From NCBI RefSeq assembly GCF_012272825.1, contig NZ_JAAWWS010000156.1, positions 139,588 through 203,587 on the forward strand: a stretch of DNA of 64,000 bases, read 5' to 3'. The position numbers and the translations under genes are program-made. Below, piece by piece: positions 1-9,646 of this stretch (position 1 is the first letter of the stretch; each line of letters starts with the position of its first letter). Under the pieces are notes generated by a model. That model worked only from the letters and a program-made list of their open reading frames with translations. It searched no databases and was not told the origin of the DNA. Source of the DNA: Wenzhouxiangella sp. XN79A (GTDB taxonomy: Bacteria; Pseudomonadota; Gammaproteobacteria; Xanthomonadales; Wenzhouxiangellaceae).

Positions 1-608
1 CGCAAGCGGCCTCCAACAGGCCTTCGTTCGGGCGTTGCGCTGGCTTCGCCTGTTGGAGGGCGCTTGCGCGCGAACCGGTCGGGCCACCCTTCGCCTGCAA
101 GCAGCCTCCAACAGGCCTTCGGTCGGGCGTTGCGCTGGCTTCGCCTGTTGGAGGGCGCTTGCGCGCGAACCGCCCCGGCCACCCTTCGCCCGCAAGCGGC
201 CTCCAACAGGCCTTCGGTCGGGCGTTGCGCTGGCTTCGCCTGTTGGAGGGCGCTTGCGCGCGAACCGGTCGGGCCGCCCTTCGCCCGCAAGCGGCCTCCA
301 ACAGGCCTTCGTTCGGGCGTTACGCTGGCTTCGCCTGTTGGAGGGCGCTTGCTCGCGAACCGGTCGGGCCACCCTTCGCCCGCAAGCGGCCTCCAACAGG
401 CCTTCGTTCGGGCGTTGCGCTGGCTTCGCCTGTTGGAGGGCGCTTGCGCGCGAACCGGTCGGGCCACCCTTCGCCCGCAAGCGGCCTCCAACAGGCCTTC
501 GATCCGGCACCGGCGCTGATTCACCTGTTGGAGGGCGCTTGCGCGCGAACCGGTCGGGCCGCCCTTCGCCCGCAAGCGGCCTCCAACAGACCTTCGATCC
601 GGCCCCGG
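1..608. repeat. 95-bp tandem REP/BIME-like array
   Basis: A unit of 95 bp recurs with the same phase at 1, 96, 191, 286, 381, 476 and 571, so at least 6.4 copies are present and the array runs off the left edge. Each unit holds two facing arms, CGCAAGCGGCCTCCAACAGG and CCTGTTGGAGGGCGCTTGCG, which are near-perfect reverse complements and would form a long hairpin. Arm sequence and layout resemble the REP elements of pseudomonads and xanthomonads. Units differ by a few substitutions only. The array stops 11 bases from the typA stop codon. No RAYT transposase is visible in the window. Reading frames through the array are by-products of the period and are not called as genes. Confidence 0.9.
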
Positions 609-619
609 CAGTGGGCTCG

Positions 620-2446
620 TCAGTCGCCGCTTCGGCTGGCCCGCTTGCGCTCGTGCTCCTTCAGCAGGCGCTTGCGGATGCGGATGTGCTCGGGCGTGAC
701 TTCCAGCAGCTCGTCGTCGGCCAGAAACTCCAGCGCCTGCTCCAGGCTCATCTTGACCGGCGGGGTCAGCAACAGGGCATCGTCCTTGCCGGCCGCTCGC
801 ACGTTCGACAGTTTCTTGGTCTTCAGCGGGTTCACGACCAGGTCGTTGTCCCGGCTGTGCAGCCCGATGACCTGGCCCTCGTAGAGCTCTTCACCGGGAC
901 CGACGAACAGCTTGCCGCGATCCTGCAGATTGAACAGCGCATAGGCATTGGTCGTGCCCTGGTCCATGCTGATCAGGGTGCCGTTGATGCGCTGGCCGAT
1001 CCGGTCGGTGGCCGGGCCCCAGTGGTCGAACACGCGGAAGAACAGGCCCGTGCCGGCGGTCATCGTGCGATAGGCGCTCTGGAAGCCGATCAGGCCGCGC
1101 GCCGGCGCGATGTAGTCCAGCCGCACCCGGCCCCTGCCGTCCGGCGTCATGTTCTCGAGCTGCGCCTTGCGCTCGCCCATCGCCTGCATCACCGCGCCCT
1201 GGTACTGCTCGTCGAGGTCGAGCACGACCTGCTCCCAGGGCTCCTGGGTCTGGCCGTCGATCTGGCGCTTGCGAACGCGCGGACGCGAGACCGCCAGCTC
1301 GTAGCCCTCGCGGCGCATCGTCTCGATCAGCACCGAAAGATGCAGCTCGCCGCGGCCGGCCACGTCGAACTGGTCGGGATCGGCGGTGTCGCTGACCTGC
1401 AGCGCCACGTTGTGACTGGCCTCCTGGAACAGCCGCGAGCGGATCTGGCGGCTGGTCAGGAACTTGCCGTCCTGGCCGGCGAACGGCGAATCGTTGACCT
1501 GGAAAGTCATGTGGATGGTCGGCTCGTCGACCGTCAGCGGCGGCAGCCCCTCGACCGTGTTCGGGTCGCACAGCGTGTCGGAAATCCCGATGTCGCCGAT
1601 GCCCGAGATCGCTACGATGTCGCCGGCGGCGGCCGACTCGATTTCCTCGCGCTTCAGGCCCGAGTAGCCCAGCACCTGCATCACCCGGCCGCTGCGCACC
1701 TTGCCCTCGCGGTCGACGATCTTCACCGCCTGGTTCGTCGCCACCCGGCCGCGCTTGATCCGGCCCACGCCGATCAGGCCGACGTAGCTGGAGTAGCCGA
1801 GGCTGGAGATCTGCATCTGGAACGGCCCGTCGGGGTCGACGTCCGGCGCCGGCACGTGCTGGATCAGCGCCTCGAACAGCGGCGTCATGTCGCCGTCGCG
1901 GGCCTCGGAATCCAGGTTGGCGTAGCCGTTCAGCGCCGAGGCGTAGATGACCGGGAAGTCCAGCTGCTCGTCGGTCGCGCCCAGCTTGTCGAACAGCTCG
2001 AAGGTCTGGTCCACCACCCAGTCCGGGCGCGCGCCCGGGCGGTCGACCTTGTTGACCACCACCAGCGGCTTGAAGCCCATCGCGAAGGCCTTCTGGGTGA
2101 CGAAGCGCGTCTGCGGCATCGGCCCGTCGACCGCGTCGACCAGCAGCAGCACCGAGTCGACCATGGACAGCACGCGCTCGACTTCGCCGCCGAAATCGGC
2201 GTGGCCCGGGGTGTCGACGATGTTGATCCGGTAGTCCTCGTTCGACGGACCGCCGGTCCAGGTCACCGCAGTGTTCTTCGACAGGATCGTGATCCCGCGC
2301 TCGCGCTCCTGGTCGTTCGAGTCCATGACCCGCTCGCCGACCTTCTCGTGGGCGGCGAACTCGCCGGACTGACGCAGCAGTTGATCCACGAGGGTGGTCT
2401 TGCCGTGGTCGACGTGCGCGATGATGGCGACGTTGCGGAGGTTCAT
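620..2446 (-). CDS. typA: Translational GTPase TypA/BipA
   Basis: Ribosome-associated GTPase of the EF-G family, linked to 50S assembly and growth under cold or stress. The 608 residues open with the G1 loop AHVDHGKT (10-17), followed by ERGITI (switch), DTPGHADF (G3) and NKVDRPGAR (G4), a domain II barrel and the TypA-type C-terminal region ending in a basic tail. Length is normal for the family. I place the start at 2446 because MNLRNVAII matches the family N-terminus; an in-frame ATG at 2470 would add eight unlikely residues. A TATAAT on the same strand at 2502-2497 would give a leader of roughly 45 nt. Its 3' end abuts the REP array. Confidence 0.97.
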   Translation of the reverse strand: MNLRNVAIIAHVDHGKTTLVDQLLRQSGEFAAHEKVGERVMDSNDQERERGITILSKNTAVTWTGGPSNEDYRINIVDTPGHADFGGEVERVLSMVDSVLLLVDAVDGPMPQTRFVTQKAFAMGFKPLVVVNKVDRPGARPDWVVDQTFELFDKLGATDEQLDFPVIYASALNGYANLDSEARDGDMTPLFEALIQHVPAPDVDPDGPFQMQISSLGYSSYVGLIGVGRIKRGRVATNQAVKIVDREGKVRSGRVMQVLGYSGLKREEIESAAAGDIVAISGIGDIGISDTLCDPNTVEGLPPLTVDEPTIHMTFQVNDSPFAGQDGKFLTSRQIRSRLFQEASHNVALQVSDTADPDQFDVAGRGELHLSVLIETMRREGYELAVSRPRVRKRQIDGQTQEPWEQVVLDLDEQYQGAVMQAMGERKAQLENMTPDGRGRVRLDYIAPARGLIGFQSAYRTMTAGTGLFFRVFDHWGPATDRIGQRINGTLISMDQGTTNAYALFNLQDRGKLFVGPGEELYEGQVIGLHSRDNDLVVNPLKTKKLSNVRAAGKDDALLLTPPVKMSLEQALEFLADDELLEVTPEHIRIRKRLLKEHERKRASRSGD

Positions 2447-2496
2447 GGGTTCAGGCTCTCGACCGGGCACCCGGTCCGTGATGAAGGCAGCCGGGC

Positions 2497-2502
2497 ATTA
2501 TA
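2497..2502 (-). promoter_or_regulatory. Predicted -10 box of typA (TATAAT)
   Basis: The minus strand reads a consensus TATAAT here, flanked by CCGGGC and GCCCGG arms that make a small palindrome. It lies about 50 bases before the typA start. No convincing -35 hexamer is seen at 16-18 bp spacing, so the assignment rests on the -10 alone. Confidence 0.5.
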
Positions 2503-2619
2503 CGCCCGGGGCGAGCCCGGCGGATTTCCTGCCGAGCCCCGACCCCTGTGCGGCGAACCCCCTGGCCTGCGGGTGGTCCAGGCGCTGCACCGCTCCGACC
2601 GATCCCCCGAGCGCGGGTT

Positions 2620-4308
2620 TCAGCGCGGCAGCTCACCGTTGCTGCAGCCGCCCTGCACGCCGTTGTCGCAGTGGGCCTGCAGGCGCTCGGTCTCGGCCGG
2701 CGTCCAGCCCTCGGGTTCGGTGACCGCGGCCCAGGGTCCGATGTAGTCGCGGGCGTAGTAGGCATGGCCGTGCCCGGGTGGCGAGCCGAACGACAGCGCC
2801 AGGTCGACGGCGAGCTGGAACTGGGTGACCACCGGCATGAAGAAGAAGTGCTCCGACATGTCCTCGGCCGGCGGATCGCGCATCCAGCGCGGCGCGCGCC
2901 ACAGCGAGGCCGGGTCGTAGAACACCACCGGGTCGCTGGAATACTGCAGGAAGACGATCCGCATGCGGCCCCAGTCGGCCTCGGCCTCGGCGGCGCTGGC
3001 GGTGTGCGAGGCGTAGCGGACCAGGGAGCCGTCACCGATCGTCGGCCGCACCCAGGGGCTGCCGGGTATCCGCTGCCGCTGGACGTGGTTCCAGAACGCC
3101 GACGGGAACGGCGGCCCGGCCCAGAACGCACCGCCGATGGGGTCGTCCAGCAGCCGGAACATGTTGGTCGCGTGCATCGACGACCAGGCGCCCAGGCTCA
3201 GGCCGTGCACGTACAGCCGCGGGCGATCGTCCTCCGGCAGGGTCTTCCAGTGGCCGTGCACTGCGTCCTGCAGCGCGGTGGCCTGCTCCAGGCCGGTCTC
3301 GGTCTCGAGGATCAGCGCCAGCGGCGACTGCAGGTAGGAGTACTGCGCGGCCACGGTGGCGATGTCGCCGTCGTGCATGTACTCGACCGGGTCGTGCGAG
3401 CCCGGGTCCATCCAGCCGGTACCGGTCGGGCTGGCGATGATCAGCACCTCGCGCTCGAACCCGCCCTGCCGCTTCAGCTCGGCCAGGGCGAGTTCGGCGC
3501 GCGCCCGCGGCGTCTCGCCGTTGGCGCGGCCGACGTAGACCCGGATCGGATCGAGCGCCGGCCGGCCGGTGAACGCAGCGATCGCCGCGGCGTCGGGGCC
3601 GGAGGTGATGAACTCGCGCCCGGGCGCGCCGATCAGGCGCCAGTCGACGAGCGACTCGGCGCTGCCGGTCATGCGCGGATCGTCCGGCGCCGGCGGCGCC
3701 TCGTCGAACAGCGCCTGGGCCGTTTCGTAGCTCTCGTCGAGGCCGGCGATCACCCGATCGAGGATGCCGTCGCGGGTCACGACCAAAAGGATCACCGCCA
3801 CCGCCACCAGGCCCAGCACGTTGGCGCGACGCGGCGGCATCACGCGGTAGAAGCCGCCGCGGACCCAGCGGAACAGCCCGGCCACCAGCCGCCCGAGCGC
3901 GAACGCGCCGGCGAAGGTCACCAGCGCCACCAGGCCGATCCGGACGAGGCGCAGCGCGTCGGCCGGCGCCATGCCCATCTTCTCGCGCAAGTCGTTCTGC
4001 CAGGCCAGGCTGGAGCCGAGCACCCAGAGGAAGAAGCCGATGACCGCGATCGCGCAGATCCCGGTCAGGATCCGGGCCGGCCGGCCGGACAGGCGCGGCA
4101 GGTCGGCCGCCCGCCACAGCAGCGCGACGACCTGTCCGAGCAGGTAGCCCAGGGCCGTGACCAACCCGCCGAGCACGCCCTGGATCTCCGGCCCGCGCGG
4201 AATCAGCGAAGGCGTCAGCGAGGCGGCGAAGAACAGCAGGCCCAGCAGCAGGGACGGCACGGACACGGGGCCGACGACCCTCGACAGCACAACGCGGAAT
4301 CGGCGCAT
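2620..4308 (-). CDS. Membrane-anchored alpha/beta-hydrolase (Abhydrolase_9 type)
   Basis: The 562-residue protein has an N-terminal third rich in hydrophobic helices (about residues 10-210; the first begins SVPSLLLGLLFFAA) and a C-terminal globular region from about 230. The C-terminal part has the nucleophile elbow HGLSLGAWSS, a WAGPPFPS segment and the DPVVFYDPASLW stretch, which match the two-part Abhydrolase_9_N / Abhydrolase_9 family of uncharacterised bacterial membrane hydrolases. Substrate is unknown; the domain after the helices would sit on one face of the inner membrane. It is transcribed towards typA with 173 bases between them. Family assignment is from remembered motif layout and was not searched. 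Confidence 0.75.
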   Translation of the reverse strand: MRRFRVVLSRVVGPVSVPSLLLGLLFFAASLTPSLIPRGPEIQGVLGGLVTALGYLLGQVVALLWRAADLPRLSGRPARILTGICAIAVIGFFLWVLGSSLAWQNDLREKMGMAPADALRLVRIGLVALVTFAGAFALGRLVAGLFRWVRGGFYRVMPPRRANVLGLVAVAVILLVVTRDGILDRVIAGLDESYETAQALFDEAPPAPDDPRMTGSAESLVDWRLIGAPGREFITSGPDAAAIAAFTGRPALDPIRVYVGRANGETPRARAELALAELKRQGGFEREVLIIASPTGTGWMDPGSHDPVEYMHDGDIATVAAQYSYLQSPLALILETETGLEQATALQDAVHGHWKTLPEDDRPRLYVHGLSLGAWSSMHATNMFRLLDDPIGGAFWAGPPFPSAFWNHVQRQRIPGSPWVRPTIGDGSLVRYASHTASAAEAEADWGRMRIVFLQYSSDPVVFYDPASLWRAPRWMRDPPAEDMSEHFFFMPVVTQFQLAVDLALSFGSPPGHGHAYYARDYIGPWAAVTEPEGWTPAETERLQAHCDNGVQGGCSNGELPR

Positions 4309-4464
4309 GGACGACCGCTACCCGGACGAAACGTCCCGGAACGATAGCACCCCGCCCGGCGCCCGGCGAGACCCGCGGCGGGCGGCCTCACGCCCGCATC
4401 GACGAAGGACCGAACACCGGGTCGTATATTCTGCTGCGGGAGTCTCCCCGCGAACGGGTGCAAC

Positions 4465-4716
4465 ATGGACGAACAGGAACTCTCTCGGCTTTCGGACGAT
4501 GAGTTCCGGGCCAGGCGCAAGGAAATGAAGACCGCCGAAATCGCGCACGCGGTGCTGATCGGTTTCATGGTCGGAATCATCGTCTACAGCGTCGCGAAGA
4601 ACACCTGGGGACTGGTGACGCTCATCCCGTTGTTCTTCATCTTCAAGGTCCTGCACAGACCCGAGCGGAACCGGGCACTGAAGAAGGTGCTGGCCGAGCG
4701 GGGCCTGGACCGCTGA
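4465..4716 (+). CDS. Small two-helix membrane protein, unknown function
   Basis: 83 residues: a charged N-terminus (MDEQELSRLSDDEFRARR), two adjacent hydrophobic segments (about 28-44 and 49-61) separated by a short KNTWG turn, and a basic C-terminus. It would be a helical hairpin in the inner membrane. A TATATT at 4425-4430 could be its -10 box. The gene is divergent from the hydrolase at 4308 and convergent with the outer-membrane protein gene ending at 4803. I recognise no named family. Confidence 0.65.
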   Translation: MDEQELSRLSDDEFRARRKEMKTAEIAHAVLIGFMVGIIVYSVAKNTWGLVTLIPLFFIFKVLHRPERNRALKKVLAERGLDR

Positions 4717-4802
4717 CTCCGGCGCCGCCGAGCAATGCACGTCCGGCGTGAAACCGCGTCCGGGACCGCGATGTCGTGGCTCGAGCCCGGGGCGGGCTCC
4801 CG

Positions 4803-5555
4803 TCAGAACCGAAGCTGCACGCCGACCAGCGCCGTATGCAGCCAGGCGAAGCTGTAGACGTCATCGGTATCGGCGCCCCCTTCCAGCCCGCGGTAGCCGG
4901 CGATGATGCGCCATCGATCGTCGAGCGCGTAGCCGAACTTCGCGGCCAGATCGATCGCCCGACCGGGGCCGCCGGCCAGGCCGTCGACATCGAACTCGAA
5001 ATGCCATCGGTCGCTCAGTCGATACTCCCCGGCCAGGTGCAGCAGGGGCACGAGGCCGAGATCGTCGTCGCTGGCCCGCGTCTCGCCCTGGCGCAGCGCG
5101 ATCTCTGCATCGCGCAGCTTGAGCGTCGCGCCGGCCCACAACCTCCAGCCGTTCGCGTCGTAGTACCGGTATCGATAACCGATTCGCCACGAGTCGAAAC
5201 GATAGCGCGCGTCCAGGGTTTCGCCGGCCACGAAGGTTTCACCGTCGAAGCGGGTGTCGGTGTCGAAACGTCCGGTGCCGTCGATCGTCAGCGGCGCCAG
5301 CACCACGCGAAGCCCGTGTCGCTCGTTGATGTTCCAGGTCCCGTTGAGCCGGAACGCCGCCGCAGGCCCCGAACCGAGGACGTCGGTCAGGTCGAACCGG
5401 TCCGCGGTCGCATCGTTGGGAATCTGCACGTCGTTCCGGGTCTGCCAGGTCGGCCCGACTTCGAGCTCGAGCCGGAACGCTTCTGCCTCGCCGAAACTGT
5501 CTGCCGTCAGCGCCACGCACAGCGCGGCCGGAAGCCACAGCGTCTTCCTGGTCAT
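4803..5555 (-). CDS. Predicted outer-membrane beta-barrel protein
   Basis: About 250 residues with an N-terminal signal peptide (MTRKTLWLPAALCVALTA, cleavage near FGEAEA) and alternating amphipathic strands rich in aromatic residues (RYRFDSWRIGYRYRYYD, WRLWAGATLKL). The last residues, LVGVQLRF, end in phenylalanine, the usual outer-membrane insertion signal. An ATG nine bases upstream (5564) is equally possible; longer in-frame starts would destroy the signal peptide. No specific porin family is recognised and the substrate is unknown. The neighbouring 5624 gene is also an exported protein on the same strand, 68 bases upstream. Confidence 0.7.
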   Translation of the reverse strand: MTRKTLWLPAALCVALTADSFGEAEAFRLELEVGPTWQTRNDVQIPNDATADRFDLTDVLGSGPAAAFRLNGTWNINERHGLRVVLAPLTIDGTGRFDTDTRFDGETFVAGETLDARYRFDSWRIGYRYRYYDANGWRLWAGATLKLRDAEIALRQGETRASDDDLGLVPLLHLAGEYRLSDRWHFEFDVDGLAGGPGRAIDLAAKFGYALDDRWRIIAGYRGLEGGADTDDVYSFAWLHTALVGVQLRF

Positions 5556-5623
5556 GGTCTGCATCCGCGGTGAATTCGAGGCGGGAAGTATGCCAGAGCC
5601 CGTTGAACGGACCCGGTGAACGC

Positions 5624-6202
5624 CTACGGCACCTCCCACCCCCACGGCGGCGCGGGCGCTTCGACCGTCGCGGCCAGATCGAAGTCCACCCGGAACACGC
5701 GCCCTGTCCCCAGCCGCTGCAGGTGGTAACTGAACCGCTCCCCGGGCAGAACTTCGATCCGCCAGACGTTCGCGTGGGCCGGTTCAATCAGTTCACGCGT
5801 GTGCTGGTCGGCCGGGAAGACCTGCTGGGTGGCCAGGCCGAGGTTCGTCGTCGTGCCGCCGTACATCGTGATCTCGTCGTCACTGCCGTCCTCGTGCCGG
5901 TGGTCGTGCTTCAGTTCCAGGCGCGGCTCGCCGTCGACGGTCACGCGCGTCAGCACCCAGGTCCGGGAGCGGTCCTCGCCGACGACGAACGGGATGCGGA
6001 TGCGGTCGGGCGTGCATTCGCGGACGTGCATGACCAGTGTCCGGCCGGAAAACGAGTCGTCGCCTTCGGGCGCGGCGATCAGTTCACCGGCATGGGCCTT
6101 GCCGCAGAGGGCCTGGAGGTCGGCCCAGAACGCGTCGAGGGGCCCGGCGATGGCCGGCGCGGTCATGGCGAGGCCGATCGCGATCAGGGAGAAGCGAATC
6201 AT
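5624..6202 (-). CDS. Secreted protein of unknown function
   Basis: 192 residues, starting with a clear signal peptide (MIRFSLIAIGLAMTAPAIAG). The mature part carries an acidic and histidine-rich stretch (KHDHRHEDGSDDE) and ends in PPWGWEVP. A single cysteine pair (LQALCGK and VRECTPD) could form a disulfide in the periplasm. I chose 6202 because the signal peptide begins there; upstream in-frame codons add a non-hydrophobic extension. It lies upstream of, and co-directional with, the beta-barrel gene, so the two may be transcribed together. No family is recognised. Confidence 0.7.
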   Translation of the reverse strand: MIRFSLIAIGLAMTAPAIAGPLDAFWADLQALCGKAHAGELIAAPEGDDSFSGRTLVMHVRECTPDRIRIPFVVGEDRSRTWVLTRVTVDGEPRLELKHDHRHEDGSDDEITMYGGTTTNLGLATQQVFPADQHTRELIEPAHANVWRIEVLPGERFSYHLQRLGTGRVFRVDFDLAATVEAPAPPWGWEVP

Positions 6203-6483
6203 CGGGCGGTTCCGGTGGCGGTCCAGGGGCGCATCGTCGCACAGGTGGCCGAGAAAACATCCGGTTTCCGTTTCTGGAATCAGGAAGCGCACAGGCAGCC
6301 CCGATCCGGCAACGGTGCAGGAGCCGATGCCGGGCCGCTCTCCGATCCGGTGCGTACGGCACGACCTGTACCTTGCCGCTGGCGGGCCGCAGGACGCGCT
6401 GGTACTCTGGCGCCGAGTCGTTGGCTCGACGACCGGCCGCCGCTTCGTCCCGACGACGTCGAGCCGAACCAGGGAGAACGGGA

Positions 6484-8469
6484 ATGACGCTTCTGATCCG
6501 CACCTCGATCCTGGCGCTCTGCGCCGCAGCTTCCGTATCGGTGGAGGCCTCGGGCCGGGTCGACAATTTCAGGCTGCTGGATCAGGACCGCCTGGCCCAC
6601 GAGCTGTACTACTACGAGGACGCTTCGGCCATCGTGCTGATGGTGCAGATGAACGGCTGCCCGATCGTGCGCAATCTGCTGAGCGATTTCCGCGCGCTGC
6701 GCGACGACTACGCCGGGCGCGGGGTCGAGTTCGCGATGATCAACCCGACACTGCAGGACACGCGCGAGGCGATCCGGCAGGAGGCCGACGAGTTCGGCAT
6801 CGACGTGCCGATCCTGGTCGACGAAACGCAGCTGATCGGCGAGGGCCTGGGCATCGACCGCAGTGGCGAAGTGTTCGTCATCGACCCGAAGTCCTGGACG
6901 GTGGCCTACCGCGGCCCGTTGAATGACCGGGTCGGCTACGAGACGCAGCGTAACGATGCGAGCGAGCACTACGTGGCCGATGCGCTCGACCGGGTGCTGG
7001 CCGGCGAGCCGGTCGAACAGGCACGTCGCCGCACGCAGGGCTGCATCATCAACTTCCCGGAACGCCAGCGCCAGGAAGCGCACGCGCAGATCAGCTATTC
7101 CGAGACCATCGCACCGCTTCTGAAGAAGCGCTGCGTGACCTGCCACAGCCCCGGCGGCATCGGCCCCTGGGCGATGACCGGCTACGACATGGTGCGCGGC
7201 TTCGCGCCGATGATCCGCGAAGTCGTGCGCACCCGACGGATGCCGCCATGGGAAGTGGCGACCGACTACCCGGCGCTCCATGGCGACCGGGCGCTGACCG
7301 TCGAGGAGAAACGGACGCTGGTGCACTGGATCGAAGCCGGCGCGCCGCGCGGCGACGGCCCCGATCCGTTGACCGAGGTCGAACCGATTTCCGAAGAATG
7401 GGCGCTGGGCGAACCCGACCTGGTCGTCACCTCGCCCCCGTTCACGCTGCCGGCCACCGGCGTGGTCGACTACCAGTTCCAGGCCATCCCCAACCCGCTG
7501 GACCGCGATGTCTGGGTGCGTGCCGTCAGCATCCACCCGGGCGACCGCAAGGTGGTCCACCACGTGCTGATCGGGACCACCGAAGAGGTCATTCCGGAGG
7601 GCGACGACCGCCGCTTCAACGCCGTGTTCGACAATTATCTTTGGGGCTATGCGCCGGGCGCCGACTACTACGAGTATCCCGAGGGCGCCGGGGTCCTGGT
7701 CCGCAAGGGCGGTCAGATCCACCTGCAGATGCACTACACGACCTATGGCCGCGAGACCGTCGACGAAACCCGGATCGCGCTCTACTTCCACGACGAGCCG
7801 CCGAAGTACCACCTGCGCCAGCAGGTCGTCATGGGCACCGACCTGGCGATCCCGGCTGGCGAGGCACGCCACGAGGAGACCGGCTACTTCGAGTTCGACC
7901 GGGAGGCGGAGATCTACAGCCTGTTCCCCCACGCCCACTTCCGCGGTATCGCCACCGGGTTCGACCTGGTCTATCCGGACGGGCGCCGCGAGGGGCTGCT
8001 GCAGGTGCCGCGCTACGACTTCAACTGGCAGCACACCTATACGCTGGCCGAGCCGGTCATCGTTCCCGCGGGCACGCGCATCGTGCACACCACGATCTAC
8101 GACAACAGCGCCCGCAACCCGGCCAACCCCGACCCGGAGAAGACCGTGACCTGGGGGCTGCAATCGTGGGACGAGATGCTCTACGGCGGGTTCTTCTTCC
8201 GCTGGACCGAGGGCACGGCCGAAAATCCGGCTCACGACGACCTGGCCTTCCGGATCGGCCAGTTCTTCGGCGGCTGGGACGACGATTTCGACGGCGTGCT
8301 GCAGGCTGCGGAAATGCCGGACCGTACGCGCGAAGCGTTCGAGGGCGGTCAGTTGGACCCCTTCAATGTCGACGGTGACGATGGGCTGTCGCCGGCCGAG
8401 TATCGAGCGTTCGTCGAATACCGGCGGCAGCAGCGCGCGGAACAGGAGGCTTCGGCCGCGGGCAACTGA
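6484..8469 (+). CDS. Exported redoxin / cytochrome c / copper monooxygenase / EF-hand fusion
   Basis: 661 residues in four parts. A signal peptide (MTLLIRTSILALCAAAS) leads into a thioredoxin-like domain (about 22-180) with a single cysteine in MNGCPIVRN and the VPILVDETQ strand. A c-type cytochrome follows, with haem motif CVTCH at 217-221. The largest part resembles the copper type II ascorbate-dependent monooxygenase fold, with the expected ligand sets VVHHVL, IHLQMHY and FPHAHFRG. The C-terminus carries two calcium-loop-like segments, DDDFDGVLQAAE and NVDGDDGLSPAE. An AGGGAGA Shine-Dalgarno precedes ATG 6484. It should act in the periplasm. Planctomycete-style cytochrome fusions of this kind are known, but the substrate is not. 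It is convergent with ggt across the REP cluster. Confidence 0.85.
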   Translation: MTLLIRTSILALCAAASVSVEASGRVDNFRLLDQDRLAHELYYYEDASAIVLMVQMNGCPIVRNLLSDFRALRDDYAGRGVEFAMINPTLQDTREAIRQEADEFGIDVPILVDETQLIGEGLGIDRSGEVFVIDPKSWTVAYRGPLNDRVGYETQRNDASEHYVADALDRVLAGEPVEQARRRTQGCIINFPERQRQEAHAQISYSETIAPLLKKRCVTCHSPGGIGPWAMTGYDMVRGFAPMIREVVRTRRMPPWEVATDYPALHGDRALTVEEKRTLVHWIEAGAPRGDGPDPLTEVEPISEEWALGEPDLVVTSPPFTLPATGVVDYQFQAIPNPLDRDVWVRAVSIHPGDRKVVHHVLIGTTEEVIPEGDDRRFNAVFDNYLWGYAPGADYYEYPEGAGVLVRKGGQIHLQMHYTTYGRETVDETRIALYFHDEPPKYHLRQQVVMGTDLAIPAGEARHEETGYFEFDREAEIYSLFPHAHFRGIATGFDLVYPDGRREGLLQVPRYDFNWQHTYTLAEPVIVPAGTRIVHTTIYDNSARNPANPDPEKTVTWGLQSWDEMLYGGFFFRWTEGTAENPAHDDLAFRIGQFFGGWDDDFDGVLQAAEMPDRTREAFEGGQLDPFNVDGDDGLSPAEYRAFVEYRRQQRAEQEASAAGN

Positions 8470-8479
8470 GCGGAACCCG

Positions 8480-9525
8480 CCTCCCACAGGCCTTCGGTCT
8501 GACTCCGGCAATCGTTCCGACTGTGGGCGGGCGCTTGCGCGCGAACCGGCCGGACCACCCTTCGCCTGCAAGCAGCCTCCAACAGCTCTTCGATCGGGTG
8601 GCGGCGCTGGAATCGACTGTTGGAGGGCGCTCGCGCGCGAACCGGTCGGGCCACCCTTCGCCTGCAAGCAGCCTCCAACAGGCCATCGATCCGGCGCCCT
8701 GCCCACCCCGACGGTCGGAGGGCGCTTGCGCGCGAATCGGCCGGAGTTGTAGAAGGGGCTGCGCTCAATTCTCGTGTTGGAGGGCGCTTGCGCGCGAACC
8801 GGCCGGAGTTGTAGAAGGGGCTGCGCTCAATTCTCCTGTTGGAGGGCGCTTGCGCGCGAACCGGCCGGAGTTGTAGAAGGGGCTGCGCTCAATTCTCCTG
8901 TTGGAGGGCGCTTGCGCGCGAACCGGCCGGGCCACCCTTCGCCCGCAAGCAGCCTCCAGCAGGCCTTCGATCCGGCGCCGGCGATGAATTCGACTGTAGG
9001 AGGGCGGATTTCCGCGCGAACCGGTGGGGTGATTCCTTTTCCTGCCCGGGTTCAAAGGGCGATTTCGTCACGAGGTCCCGGGTTCGCCTTCGGCGCCCCG
9101 GGATGACGGAGTTGTAGAAGGGGCTGCGCTCAATTCTCCTGTTGGAGGGCGCTTGCGCGCGAACCGGCCGGAGTTGTAGAAGGGGCTGCGCTCAATTCTC
9201 CTGTTGGAGGGCGCTTGCTCGCGAACCGGCCGAGCCACCCTTCGCCCGCAAGCGGCCTCCAACAGGCCTTCGATCCGGCGCCGGCGATGAATTCGACTGT
9301 AGGAGGGCGGATTTCCGCGCGAACCGGTGGGGTGATTCCTTTTCCTGCCCGGGTTCAAAGGGCGATTTCGTCACGAGGTCCCGGGTTCGCCTTCGGCGCC
9401 CCGGGATGACGGAGTTGTAGAAGGGCTGCGCTCAATTCTCCTGTTGGAGGGCGCTTGCGCGCGAACCGGCCGGGCCACCCTTCGCCCGCAAGCGGCCTCC
9501 AACAGGCCTTCGGTCCGGCACTGAC
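8480..9525. repeat. Second REP-like cluster with nested tandem duplications
   Basis: The same CCTGTTGGAGGGCGCTTGCG arms as in the 1-608 array recur here, first as mixed arm pairs and then as a 62-bp unit (arm plus GGAGTTGTAGAAGGGGCTGC) with starts at 8743, 8805 and 8867. A larger 303-bp period is superimposed: the block starting at 8805 repeats at 9108 and, partly, at 9411. The 303-bp unit includes a different palindromic segment around CCCGGGTTCG...CGCCCCGGGATGACG (about 9076-9107), so two repeat families are interleaved. The cluster fills the gap between the 3' ends of the copper-protein gene and ggt. Confidence 0.88.
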
Positions 9526-9546
9526 CAAACTCCGGCCAGGTTTTTT

Positions 9547-9574
9547 ACTGAAAACTGCTCACTGAAAACTGCTC
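9547..9574. repeat. 14-bp perfect direct repeat, two copies
   Basis: ACTGAAAACTGCTC occurs at 9547-9560 and again, head to tail, at 9561-9574, followed by a third partial ACT. It follows a run of six T (9541-9546). It lies between the REP cluster and the 3' end of ggt. No function is evident. Confidence 0.8.
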
Positions 9575-9646
9575 ACTCCGCTCGCACCGCGAGCGGCCCG
9601 CCACCCCTCGCCCGGCATAGCCGGCCGCTCCCGGTGCCGATCCGGC

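Noticed and set aside
1-608. Possible CRISPR array
   Set aside because: Units are 95 bp with internal inverted arms, spacers are not unique, and no cas gene is nearby. It fits a REP/BIME array.
35-2746. Very long plus-strand open frame (903 codons) through the repeat array and antisense to typA
   Set aside because: Caused by the 95-bp period and high GC; the antisense part shadows a clearly functional typA and has no family motif.
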